This document shows positions 10,864-21,966 of a DNA stretch of 64,000 nucleotides, in pieces. Made by a program: the position numbers and the translations under genes. This DNA comes from Albifimbria verrucaria. Lineage: Eukaryota; Ascomycota; Sordariomycetes; Hypocreales; Stachybotryaceae. Within the stretch, counting starts at the first letter, position 1. Each line of letters begins with the position of its first letter. A model generated the notes under the pieces. It made no database searches, was not told the DNA's origin, and saw only the letters and a list, made by a program, of their open reading frames with translations. The stretch spans positions 2,914,001 through 2,978,000 of the forward strand of contig JAHREC010000062.1 of the NCBI GenBank assembly GCA_020081605.1, given 5' to 3'.

Positions 10864-12606
10864 CTAGTTGACCTCCTGGATCCTGCATTGCCAACCAGAG
10901 CCGGGGAGAGAAGAGGAAGACTAGAAATTTTTGTTAGCACAGGTTCATTCATTAATTCAGAATCGGAGGCTTACCTGGCACCAAGGCACCATCCGAGCTC
11001 GTTGCCCTTGATCTTCTTGGCGACCTTCACCTCACGATCAATGGGCATTTCGTAGCCGGAGTGAAGCAGAGCCATCATGAAGTTGAGATCCATGCAGTGC
11101 TGAGGACGGTCGTCCAGTTCGGCCAGCGCACCCGGGATGCTGGAGAAAACGCCCCAAGCGGACTTGCCAGAGCAGACAGTTTGGGTCAGGTCGTGCATCT
11201 CGCGGAGCGTGAAGGAGTCGGGCATGCCCAGGGGCTTCGTGCGGTCGTAGAAGAAGGACAGGAGGTAGACGTCCTCCTTGGCGAAAGTCTTGCCGATCGA
11301 AGGCTGGTGAATACCGTTGAAAGAGCAGGGTGCCAGCTTGCAGTCAGCGCCCTTGTTAAGAATCTGCTCAGCGAGGTTGCGGCACTGGGCAGGAGAAGGC
11401 TGGGATGGACCGGTGAAATTGAAAGTCTTTTCGTTGTCGTCGACCTTGACCTTGAGCTCCTCGGCCATTCCAGGTGGGAAGCAGGGATGGACGATGGGCT
11501 CATTCATCCAAGGCTTGTCAGCTCCCTTGTCCTTGATGAGATCCTTGACTAGGGTTTCGTGCATGGAGCTGCGCGCAGCCATGAGGCCATAGCCCAAATG
11601 CGAGTGCTGGTACAGATCGAATTTCTGACCTCCAAAGTCGAGCTCGTACTTGTGATCACCATCGGCAAGCTTCTCAGGCATACCACCGCCGGCAGCGCCC
11701 TTAAAGGTAGGCTCGAAAACGAGCTGGGTAGAACCACCACCGAGATCAAAGACAGCAGCGGTCTCGCCCTTGTCAGGGCCTCCGATCTTGCCAAGGAGGT
11801 AGTTGGTGGTGATCCAAGCGTAGACACCCTCATCGGAACCGTCCATGATGGCAACACCGCCCTGCTCCTGGGAGACAACGGGGAAGGGGTAATCCTGCTC
11901 TAGGTGTCGCCTGACCTCGGCGAGAATAGCATCAGACAGCTCAGCGCCAATCATGCGCAGACCTGCGGTGGCCTTGACGGCCACAGGGCTGCATCGCTTG
12001 AGGGCCTTGGGCACAGTGTCCATGGCAACCTGCATGAGGGGATCCAGGCTCTTGGCGGCGGCGACAGGGTCGTTCTTGAAGGCGCTGAGGCCACCAACCG
12101 ACTTTTCGGTCATCTTGAACTCCTCCTTCTCGAGCTCGGGGACGGGGCCGCAGTTGTTGAACTTGTAGACGTGGATTCGGGAGCCGGTGCTGCCAGCGTC
12201 GATCATGAGGACGTACTGGACGATGGGCTTGTCCTGGAGAAAGACTTGGAGCACTTATCGGTGCCGTACGACGAGTCGGCGGGGACTTGACCATCGTTGG
12301 AGTGAGCAACTGGATGAGAAAGTACAGTTAGCATGGTTGAACCGTTGGCTTTGGAAAGGACAGGTGGGCGATGCTCACCTCCGTTGTACACCTCCTTGGC
12401 CTTGGGGTGAGCAGCCAGAAAAGGCAGACGACAGTGAAGAGCACAGCTCCAATCTTGATGTACCGGGCCCGCTGGGCCTGAGAGGACCAGGCGTCCTTCA
12501 TTTTGGCGAGCATAGATCGAGACTTGGGGTCGTAGCGGTCGGGTTTCTCGTAGGGGTCGTAGGCGACTTGCTTGGTGGTGGGCAGCGACACAGATGTTCT
12601 CCTCAT
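10864..12606 (-). CDS. gda1: Golgi guanosine/nucleoside diphosphatase (GDA1/CD39 family)
   Basis: Exons on the minus strand: 12379-12606, 10975-12309, 10864-10920. Hydrolyses GDP/UDP in the Golgi lumen so that nucleotide-sugar import can continue. Type II membrane topology: a 50-residue cytosolic head, one TM ([16 protein letters not shown]), then the lumenal domain. Apyrase conserved regions are all visible: [25 protein letters not shown], the [20 protein letters not shown] stretch, and [15 protein letters not shown]. Three losses of one C/G: the CCCC just before the first intron (about 12410), TCC near 12242, and the gggg at 10903-10906. The last restores a C-terminus of the type seen in the family (SLPLL...WQC...). 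Corrected length 540 residues. Confidence 0.94.
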
Positions 12607-14174
12607 GGGTTCTGAGGCTCAGGTGCAGACGGGAAAAGAGGCGGATTAACGAGTGACGCCGTCGCACAGGTGCAGACGGGGAGGAAAGGGAGGGAGGGGG
12701 AAGAAGGTTTGGAAGCAGAAGCGAAGGGGAAAAATAGAGCTGAGCTGATTGAATGGCAGCAAAGCACACAATTGTAGGGAGGGGTGTGCGGGAGACGAGT
12801 ACAGTATGGTAGGAAGCGTGAAGGATGGAAAGGGGTGTGGTGTCGAATCGGGGCTAGATTTGGGGATGGGAATAGGAGGCGATTGATTGATGGGTGATGA
12901 CTAGGGGACCTTGGCAGATTGGAAAATGGATGGAGGAAAGGAGACGGGGGATGAAGCCTGTAACCAATTATCTCCAGCTTCCGCGAGCAGGCCGGGTATC
13001 TCTGCGCTGCGCTGCAAGTTAAAGGGCGGCCGCACAGTATGTACAGTGCAAGGAATGGGCAATGTTGTGTGCTTATGGCTCTGTTTCTTCCATAGCACAG
13101 TGTGAGTAGCAATACGTCTCCCGAGCCCCACCCCTGGCCAAGACGAAAAGCTGGCCCAAAAGCTGGCATTCCAGCGCCTCACAGTGCAGGACAATGGACC
13201 AGAGGTACCCGCCATGCTAATCTTAGAAGAGCCTCTCAGACTCCACCATTTAAACATGAGCATGGGACACGCCCTGATAAGGGGCGTGAGCCATGACGAG
13301 GCGCATCAAAAATCTCTTGTGGTCCGTATCTAGCCTTATACCGTGTGGGTTTGCCTCTTTATCTGAAGGCCGTGGACTACAGTTATAGCACTTGCGGTCA
13401 AAGAGCGAGGATATCGTCAAGTGGGGTTTCGCCGACCACGGAATCTAATTTTTGGGTGTATCTGCTTTAAGTCACGGACAGACGGGCATGTGAGAAGTAA
13501 CCCAGAATGGGCATCGCGGAAGTTACCCAAGCGCCCCGAAATTCTCCTACGCATAGGACAGTCGGGGCGCGATTTTCACTAAGCGTGCCCAATATTGGCA
13601 AGCCTAAACGTCGGCGACTTTGTCTTGCGGCTTACGCCTGCTTGATGTTTCGTCTAAGAATATCTCACCGACCATGAGACGATGGTACTCTGTACTTTAG
13701 TACATAAACGGGCAGCAATAGAATAAGAACCACGACAGCGACGAGTAAGAATAAGAGCAGATGAATCACGGAAAGTTAGTTGAACTATAGCATCATAATT
13801 AGAATAAATCTATAAAATAACAATATTGTTACTGGTCTCTTCGTTTTATACTATTTTTCTGATTATTAACGAATTGATACGTGATTGACCTGCAGTCCTC
13901 CTCCCATTTTGCATACTATCTGCTGCCTTGTAATCAACGACGGTAACCAACATGGCCAAGCAGCTATTCTAATTGAGTTCCATTATATTTAGCCTCACTC
14001 GGTTGCGGAGATTTTCTTTTGCTTTTGCTTCTTTTTTGCTGTCTAGTTTATATTAACAATCATTGTTGCCGCCTGATCTAGCCACTCTATAAAACACAAC
14101 CAGCCTGCAAACCACAACAAGTAGTCTAGGGCTCTGAATAAGTCTAGTCTGACCCAGATTTATCTTTCCTCACA
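12607..14174. other. Intergenic 1.6 kb: gda1 promoter plus 3' region of the PPPDE gene
   Basis: 12610-12870 is strongly pyrimidine-rich when read toward gda1, with two copies of CGTCTGCACCTG, as in many fungal transcription-start regions. 13680-14100 is AT-rich with no ORF. Nothing else recognised. Confidence 0.5.
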
Positions 14175-15965
14175 TCACGGCTTCCGGAGACCCTTGCCCA
14201 GTAGTTCCACGCCCACTTCTGCCACCAATTTCTCACCAGGGAATGCCTTCTTTTACTCGTCACTGTGCCTTCAGCATCCAACGCCCGCAAAAGGTCAGCA
14301 AGTCCACCGTCCAGTTCCGTCCCGTACACAAGGTGACCAAGGCCTGACAGCATCCCTTGAAGTGCCTCTACAGATGTCTCCTCCTGACCAATAGCCTCGA
14401 CAACTGACGCTGCGAGCTCGACCTGGTCATCCTCAGGGAGGGATTGGCTAGGATCTTTAGCTCTTGCTTGGCGATTTGCTAGAGCAAGATTAAAGAGGAG
14501 TGAAGAGGCTGCAACCCGCACATTATTGTGGCTCTCATCGAGAAAACTCGAAGATATTAATTGAATGATGGGCGTACGCAGTCCGTCATGTTTGAGTATT
14601 TCATGAGGGAAGAGAGGCGAGGAAAAGAGATTGCAAGCCAGGTGCAATGTGACTAGACGAAGGGCGTAAGGGCATTCGTCTAGGCCTGTCACAAATTGCA
14701 GAATACTTCGAATAGTCTGGTTGTTTGTTTCCTCGGCAAAGTAACCACTTATGCGGGGTCGACCAGCGCGCATCTGAACAAGTCAATGACGGGAAACAGG
14801 ACATCTTGTGATAAGCTCGTCAGAGAAGATTGGATAAAATTGCAGAGCGCAGTCATATCCGGCAAAGATGCATCAAGTGGGCCTTCTTTCTCCCTCTTCT
14901 CGATGAAGCGTTCCAGGTCTTGTATAGGCGGCTTACTGGCTAACTCCTCGCCCATTTTGGCGTTGAGCTTGGGAATCGGTGGAACTCGGGCGAATAAGAC
15001 AGGCTTGGCGTTAGGATTGGAAAAGGTTGGCAAACGGAGGTTCTCGTGGGGATGTCGAGGAAAGGCCATCTGCACCAACAGCTGGACGTTGCCCCGGAGC
15101 TTGGCTGGGTCTGCGCCGCTCCATCTGTTCTCTTGCTCGCCCTTGAGGAATGTGACTAGAGTTGGTGTCGCACTCACGGAGTAGCGGCTGGCAATCTCAT
15201 GCGCCTCTGGACGAGCAATGTCGACTTTGAGAAAGACAGCTTTGTCACCGTGCTCCTCTGCTAGTTGGTCATAGATTGGATACAAGACTTTGCACGGGCC
15301 ACATGTTGCAGATGTGAAGAAGACAACGGCACATGAGCCCTTGGCCTGGTCGAGGAGGCGAGTGAAATCAGCGAGTCGAGTCACGTCTTTGACCTTGTGC
15401 GCTGGGGCAGAAGCTGCTGCAGCCTGGGGAGCTTGTGACGTCTCCTGTAGCCCGAGAATCGAGCCATTCTGTCTGCTGGCATTAACGCCTTGCGTCAGCT
15501 GTGGTAGGAGCATGCGCCCAAACGGGGAGTCAAGGACAGCCTGGGGCATGTTGGCTATGTGACTAGGGATTCCCTTGCCCAGCAAGAAGTTGGCAAAGGC
15601 GTCGGTGAAGTTGTTGCAGTTGTGGCGAAACAAATCGTAGGCCTATTGAGTATTTAGTATGATGACTTGTACAAGAAATGAGGTCAAGTTACCTGGAGTG
15701 TGAATATGGGACGGATTGAATCGAGATATTCCAGGATGACATCCATAGGCAGGTTCGTGGTGCCGAGGAAGATCTTTTCCATAGGCTGCCCCAGATGCGA
15801 AGTGCCCGGCTTTATGGCAATTATACCGCCATCATACACGTATTCGCGGCCCTGTAGCTCGATAGAGGTGTGGTAGATGGCATCGAGCTGGAAGCCGAGA
15901 AGGCCCATGGACATCTGGCGAGCCAGGCCACGGGAGAGATCGTACACCAACAGGTGCACATCCAT
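14175..15965 (-). CDS. PPPDE (DeSI-type) peptidase - thioredoxin - PUL domain protein
   Basis: Exons 15693-15965 and 14175-15642 on the minus strand; 580 residues after two corrections. Domain order: PPPDE/DUF862 thiol isopeptidase (residues about 1-145) with the catalytic His in AIYHTSIEL and catalytic Cys in FRHNCNNFTDAF; thioredoxin (about 190-300) with the active site SATCGPCKVLYP and the cis-Pro loop SATPTLVTF; PUL domain (about 320-580), an Armadillo-like fold that in Doa1/PLAA binds Cdc48/p97. The combination suggests removal of SUMO or ubiquitin linked to Cdc48, with a redox module; that role is inference. One C is missing in the CCCC near 14765-14770 and one A near 14240-14250. The second changes the last 30 residues, giving an end at 14175. 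Confidence 0.88.
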
Positions 15966-17400
15966 TCTAACAAAGCAGAAGCAGAAAACGCAATGAACAA
16001 CCGGGGATACGTGCTGGCTCAGAATCAGAACTGGGTTGCAAAGACTAGTTATCTGTATTTCTTGCAGATTTACGTGGCGCTCGGTTGGCTAAACCATGTG
16101 ATTGATGATGGTGAGCGAGGTTTAGGTAGTCGACGTCAACGTAAGCTCCAGGGTGGCGTCAGTCTGGCTAGTACCTACAGAGAGAAGCACCTAGAAATGT
16201 TGGTTTCATATAGAAAATGGAGCTCAATACAAATCAACACTCATAAAATAAATCACATTCTATTCCTTTGCCGCAAGTAAACAACTTGAATCGTTTTTAA
16301 TTTTAATTCTATTTTTTTCTGTCGCACAGAGGTAGAAGTAAACTACCTACCTAGACAATATTTTGGTCCAAACGAGTTCTCTGAACATCTTCACCCCAAG
16401 GTGGAGACACATTCTGAGCTACTCCGACTTACACTTGTAGGCCAATTCCAGCTACGTTTTACAACAATACGGTATCGTGTAGCAGAGCTACTCGTAGCCA
16501 TCAGTTTCTTTGATTAAAATCTTCCTTTTCTTCTTGGCCACAATGACTATCAATGAAACAGCAAGACAGATAGAAGTGGAGTTTGAGCCAGCTCTGTCTT
16601 CTCTCACCTCCGACAAACTCCCACCTCAGCCGTCATTACCTTATGGCTCATGACTATGACCAAGGCGGAAAATTCGTCTATACTGCCCGACTTAGTAGCA
16701 ACACTAAGGCGGAAGGCTTCGTGATGCGGCTAGGCCTTGACTTATATAAATTGGGAAAGTGGTTAGGCCCAAATGCATAGCCTCTTAAGTATATGCATGT
16801 TCCAGACACTGGCCCTTCAGAAGTGTGGTAATATTCTCCACATCGATCAAGAGGTCCATTAAGAACCCTCTACTTGGGGTACCAGCAAGCATTCAACAAA
16901 AACCGAATATGGCTATAGACACGAAACCACTGTAACTGAGAGAATACCTGACCCCATTGTTCATTCAGCGATCAAATCAGGGCGCATAAACGCCCCTCAT
17001 GTGCCCCAAAAATATAGAGTTGAATGGATGGGTAGCGAGCTATGCAACCCCATGTTTGTCTGCTGGTTCAAGAACCATCCACATGGAAGAGGATTGGGCC
17101 AAACACGTACCCCACTATGAAGGCGACGTTGCAAGTCATCACACCTTGCCGCGGCGTTGACAGCCAGAACCAAAACCTCTGAACCGTATTGCCGGTGATT
17201 GGGGACTTGCCATTTACTGCAAGGCTGGAATAGAGCGATCATATGTTGCCTGCCCCAACAACGCAATGCCGAAATAGTAACAGCGCTTATACACCGGGCG
17301 GTCCCTTTGCGGAGGGCCGAGGTATAAATGCCATTGACTCCTTCACGAGAGCCGCCCGCCCAATTACATTTTGGCTTCTCCTCACTTGCCTCACTTTCAG
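15966..17400. other. Intergenic 1.4 kb
   Basis: AT-rich in 16200-16340, with CTACCTACCTAG at about 16340-16355. The short ORFs lack motifs. It marks the left border of the accessory block. No RNA gene recognised. Confidence 0.4.
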
Positions 17401-18188
17401 ATGGCGCATGGCAGACACTCCCTCGGGCAATGCCTAATACTAACATTGCCAGGAGAGATACGAACTCTTATATACGAGAAACTCCTCATCATTAGTGGCC
17501 CTTTGTTTATTCATCCAGAACATCACCCTCATCGCATTTGCGTGCGTGGCTCTCGAAGCTGGCAGCGGAAAAGACTAGATCTGGACCCGAGGATATTGGC
17601 CTCAAGCCGTCAGATGTACAATGAAGCTATCTCGTTGCTGTATTCACGAAACTCATTCCGGTTCATCGGAGAATCTGGTTTCCTAATTTTATCCGCATGA
17701 TTGGGCCTTCCAACACGGCGATGCTCAGGCATGTCGACATCCGCTTTCCAGGCCTTGGTGTCAGCGCTGTCCACAACCTTATCATGAGAAACAGAGGACC
17801 CGAGTCGCCAAGTACCGACCTAGTCTACTTGTCTGGGCCGCCCTGCGACCTTGTCGTGTCCAACTGTAGTGGGCTGACGTCGATAACATTAGCAGTCAAC
17901 GTGACAGACTGTGTATTTGAGAAGACGTTGAAAGGACCTCTGACAATTGAGAATGTGGCGGCTGGAATTGAAGCGATAGACAGGAGACTGAGGCAAATCC
18001 TGACCCTTCGGAAGATTACTGTAAGGATTTACGAGAAAGAGCCTACAGAAGAACCGGTTGCATCTGTGTTAGCGATCATGAGACGGCACGGCTGGATCGT
18101 TAGTGCTCATTTTTGGGCGCAAAACGACAAAATCATGAATATTGATGACTTTAAGCCTGTTCAAAGACCACTAATAGATTTAGGATGA
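17401..18188 (+). CDS. 2EXR/F-box-like fungal protein
   Basis: About 260 residues. The N-terminal part has the typical fungal pattern LPGEIRTLIYEKLL, then LDPRILASSRQMYNEA and LLYSRNSFRF, as in the large mould-specific 2EXR/F-box-like families; the second part continues with the IGPSN...LRHVDIRFPGL segment that normally follows directly. The frame breaks between the two at about 17680-17690 by one missing base, consistent with the rest of the window. The start is uncertain: the ATG at 17401 is in frame, while the ATG at 17411 opens another frame that could join after one more correction. Such genes are lineage-specific and often of unknown function, with ubiquitin-ligase adaptor roles presumed. 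Confidence 0.6.
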
Positions 18189-18783
18189 TATAGGCTAGGC
18201 ATTTGTTACCAAGATAAGATTCATGTAGTAGGGACAATGGGTTGGCATGAGTGTTACCTGGCTACTGTTATTTAGTTATAAGGCACCATCGATTCTTTGC
18301 TCCTGTCTAGTGGCTATTTCATGAGCTGGGGATGACGCGGGCCTGGTTGACGACATAGGCATCATCTTATATAACCTGTCCGCTTAATGACGACCAGCTT
18401 GTCCAATCGAGGAATAACAGAAGAATTACAAGCAGAGATAAGCAAGAACAACAATCAACGAATATCAGGTATTTATTTAAATATATAATACATGTATTAA
18501 AATAATATTATTTCTTTAAGATTTCTTCTATATGTCTTTAATATTTTTGTAACATTTCTTTAATATCCCCTAATATTTAGCTTATATCTTACACTATCAT
18601 TCCTTCTTCAACTGTCTTAGGAGCCTCTCCAACTTCTCGCTACCTGTAACTATCGCCTCTCGTTTTCCCTAAGCTTGGATGACCGGATTTGGAGCATCGA
18701 GCATACCCCTTCATGGGCTATTTTGGCCTCGACTTGCCAGGAGCCTGGTTACCCGGCTTGGATGCCTATGATTGATTTATTAC
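18189..18783. other. Intergenic with a very AT-rich block (about 18470-18600)
   Basis: 18470-18600 is nearly pure A/T with two copies of TCTTTAATAT. It may be a decayed, RIP-affected remnant or simply a 3' region between a plus-strand gene and a minus-strand gene. No ORF. Confidence 0.4.
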
Positions 18784-20037
18784 TTAATTCAATAAATGTT
18801 TCTCAAAATGCCTTCCAAAAAGGTAGTTTTCGCGCCTCTCGGGCGTTGGGGTTGGATAGAAGGGATCGTTCGTCAAAGTCTGATCGATTAGAGCCTCCGC
18901 CAAATTCCTCATAGTTCCTTTATCTGCACAAGCACACCCAACAAATTTATTATCTTTATCGAAGTTGAACATACAAAATTGTGTGGCTCGGTTGCGGGAG
19001 TCAACCAACGTCAACAACGATCTAACGGGATGATCTGAGCGATGGTATAGCTTTCCACACGCGTTGGGCGGCTTGCAATAACGAACTCGACATCTCCCAT
19101 GTCGATATGAGCGATCCAGTGAGCAGAAGCGGGACCTAATGCCATATCCATGGAGATTTGCTCAGGGTTCATGTCTAGATGGTGCATTTCATCAGGATAT
19201 AAGAGAGAATTTCGCAGTGTTTTAACGCTCTCGGCTCTCCCTGCTCTATCTAAGTCTGCCCATCGAACACCTAGATAGGGGCGAGTGATGCAATCTTGGT
19301 TATCTGGGTTGACTAAAGCAGCCAACTGCATTTCTTTTGGGAAGTATTGCTTGATAAGGTTCTCCCTGGTGACCTTCGGCAACGGCATGATGCGTTCCAT
19401 GACCATAGCTGGGCCAGTTTTCTCTTCGCCCAAGCTTCCTCCGGAAATCGATTGAAGTTATGAGCCCATCACTGGCTCTTGAACATTTCGATCGCCTGCA
19501 CTACCAGACTAACATAGTGTGGTACACGTGGCATATGAGGACATTGAGAGTGCCGTGTGAGTTCGAGAATAGCAACGGGTTGTCGGGCAGCACTACACAT
19601 TCGTTTCGCTAGATGGAACTCATGAGCGAGTTTCTCGGCCGGCATAAGAGTTTTCTTGTACGTGATGCGTGTTCCCAGCAACTCGAATGTCGTTGCAAAT
19701 GTGCCGACGCCGATGATTCGCAGCATTGTTGTCTGATGGTCAACGTTCTTAAGCTTTCCATTTGTTCCTCAAGAGCTAATTGTGTTGAAAGTGTTCCACT
19801 CTTGCTGAGGAGTTTCTGGAAAATTTGTGAAGGCTCAAGCCCATCTTCAAGTTTCAAACGAGGAGCAAGAGAGGCAGCCTCAATGTTAGAGAAAATTTGT
19901 GTCTCAAGCTCCAAGGCTAGTTTGATGCTCATGTCGATTAACTCAACATCTTCAGTGATTGTGAGAAGCTTAAGTGTGGGTGCCACCTGCGTCTCAGAAG
20001 TTCGCATGAGGGCGCGGCGACTTGAAAAAGTGGACAT
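18784..20037 (-). CDS. DUF3669-type fungal protein, frame broken several times
   Basis: Pieces in different frames on the minus strand line up in the order expected for DUF3669 proteins: a N-terminal helical part from MSTFSSRRALMRTSE; a kinase-like core opening (GVGTFATTFELLG), which resembles a degenerate glycine-rich loop; the ERIMPLPKVTRENLIKQYFP segment; DNQDCITRPYLGVRW; HWIAHIDMGDVEFVIASRP; and a C-terminal part with TNDPFYPTP. Breaks lie near 19730, 19440-19470 and 19015-19030, and an in-frame stop sits close to the middle one. These proteins are expanded in moulds and have no settled function. Because the family is dispensable, true decay is possible here, unlike in the housekeeping genes. 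Confidence 0.6.
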
Positions 20038-21966
20038 CTCGACGTTTGTGAGACAGATAGGAATCGGAGAACAAGAGGAGGATGGTGGGAGAAGGGAAAA
20101 GTGTGGCCAGGATGAGGAAAACCATTTTATCAGAAAGGATTAATAACCCACCAAGGTCGGTAAAGATATGTAGAAGGAGAGGACATGGCAGACAAGATGA
20201 ATAGGTATGCAGCAAAAGTCATAAGGTATAGCGGCAAGACGCGGAGGTGCGAAAGTCTCACCCTCGTTAAACGTGGAGAAGTTTGAAAAGGCCGACACGG
20301 TTCATCAATTCAGCTTCTGTCATGCGGATGACCCGGCATAGCAGTCTATATGGCGTAGATCTACATTCCTATTTCCATAGTTGTATCTATAGCTAACAAG
20401 GTGAATATTTCTGCTATTTGAGTGAGCCTCTCCTAGACATGTTGTACTTTAAATCGATCGAGACCCTCTCTTGCCACATAGTTCAGTACACAAAGTTACT
20501 GTATGCCAGAGTTTTGACGTATCAACAGAACACAGGTCCCTTCCGCTTCTGCATACATTGTGTCCATGAAATCTCCCCGAGGTTGTAATACCACGGCGTA
20601 GGATTGGTGTGTAAAACAAGACTAATAGTATTCTTCTGGGTATCGATTTGCAGTGATAATACTATAGTTGGCCGAACGAATCGGAGTGTTTGACACTACT
20701 AGGTTATTGGGCTGTACCGATATTCTAGCCATCTACTCTAGCCATGTTAGCAGGCACTACTGCACATATCGAGGTCCTTGGAAGATAGCCATATCATTAT
20801 ACGTATAAGGTATATATAGGGATGGCGGGATATCCTTCCGCTAATAAAGTAGACTACTAGACTTGAAACTAAACGGAGGAGCTGACAGTTCATTGGGGTG
20901 GAAGAATGAAGCAATTGCTATCGCGAGGAGACAGCATTCGAGGACTGCAGTCAGTGAAAGTAATCCCGCTGACTAAAGGCTAATAACGGTAAATATGGTA
21001 GTGAGAAGACAGTCTTACATTACCCAAAAGGAATGCTTTTCCATCATGCTTCTACTCCCACTATGCTTGCGACCATGCAATCCGGATGAATAAGCGGCGA
21101 GTAGCTAAGTCAGACTATGTTAGTGCTTTCATCCTGGTAACTCAAGCCTACCTTGTATGCGTATGGAAACGCACACACTGTAAGATTACACCAGAAACCT
21201 TTGTAGCGTTGTGTAAAGAAGCCACCCCAATATTGAGGCAATGCACACAACCTGGCGTCCCTCTTCCTCTGATTCAATTACCGCCATCTTTCTTAGGCTG
21301 ACACTACTAGTGGGTGCGAACACGTATAACAACCGAGTGCCTTGAGTATATTCAATCCAGTTGATAGTGCCTAACAGAATCCAGTTACCAGCTTCGTCAG
21401 CTAGATGACGCTGTTACCGGAGTAGTCTTGCATGATTGAGTATGTAGCTTGAAGACGTTCGAGATTTGAGTTTCTTAATTTTGTTTTTATGTGCGCTTTA
21501 TTAAATTAGCAACACTTATGGTGTTATGATTCATTTACACAATGCTGTCCTGGGGCTCCCTGTCTTACACAGCCTGTTGTTTTAATGAAAAACCAATAAG
21601 ATCAACAACTTACAGCTTGCAGCAAGGTTACTATGACATGGAAAGATGCAAGATTAAGCAGTTGATTGGTGGATCTAAGCCTCTACATTGTCGTGGGAGA
21701 GAATGTCATCTTCCGAAAAGTCAAGGGACGTATTCGGGCATGCAATGGGCTTGGCTTGTAGATCGTCATGATTGACAGAGTATGAGATGGAAATAGATCA
21801 TGATAAGTTTAATGAAAGGGGTTTTAGGAGTGGATTTGGAAGTTCATACTATGGTTAACCTCGAACTATAAAGGCTGCCAATGCCCGTCGTTTATACCAG
21901 AGTTGTCCATCACATTGACTTCACAGTATAAAAGTTACCTCCATTTTATACAGCTATTCACCACCA
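20038..21966. other. Intergenic 1.9 kb between the DUF3669 and GMC genes
   Basis: Two starts face away from each other. ORFs at 21086-21301 and 21542-21775 are short and without motif. Nothing recognised apart from a TATA-like element close to the GMC gene (separate entry). Confidence 0.4.
21927..21934 (+). promoter_or_regulatory. TATA box of the GMC oxidoreductase gene
   Basis: TATAAAAG lies 40 bp before the ATG at 21967. A TATA this close implies a very short leader and is typical of inducible secreted-enzyme genes. Confidence 0.4.

Noticed and set aside
11061..12290. Long plus-strand ORFs opposite gda1
   Set aside because: Shadows of a GC-rich coding exon; their predicted proteins have no motifs, while the minus strand has all apyrase regions.
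12603..13169. 188-codon minus-strand ORF upstream of gda1
   Set aside because: Pro/Ser/Leu-rich composition simply reflects the pyrimidine-rich leader; no domain and no splice support.
20038..21966. Small genes at 21086-21301 and 21542-21775
   Set aside because: Short ORFs with no motif, no splice context and no composition bias.
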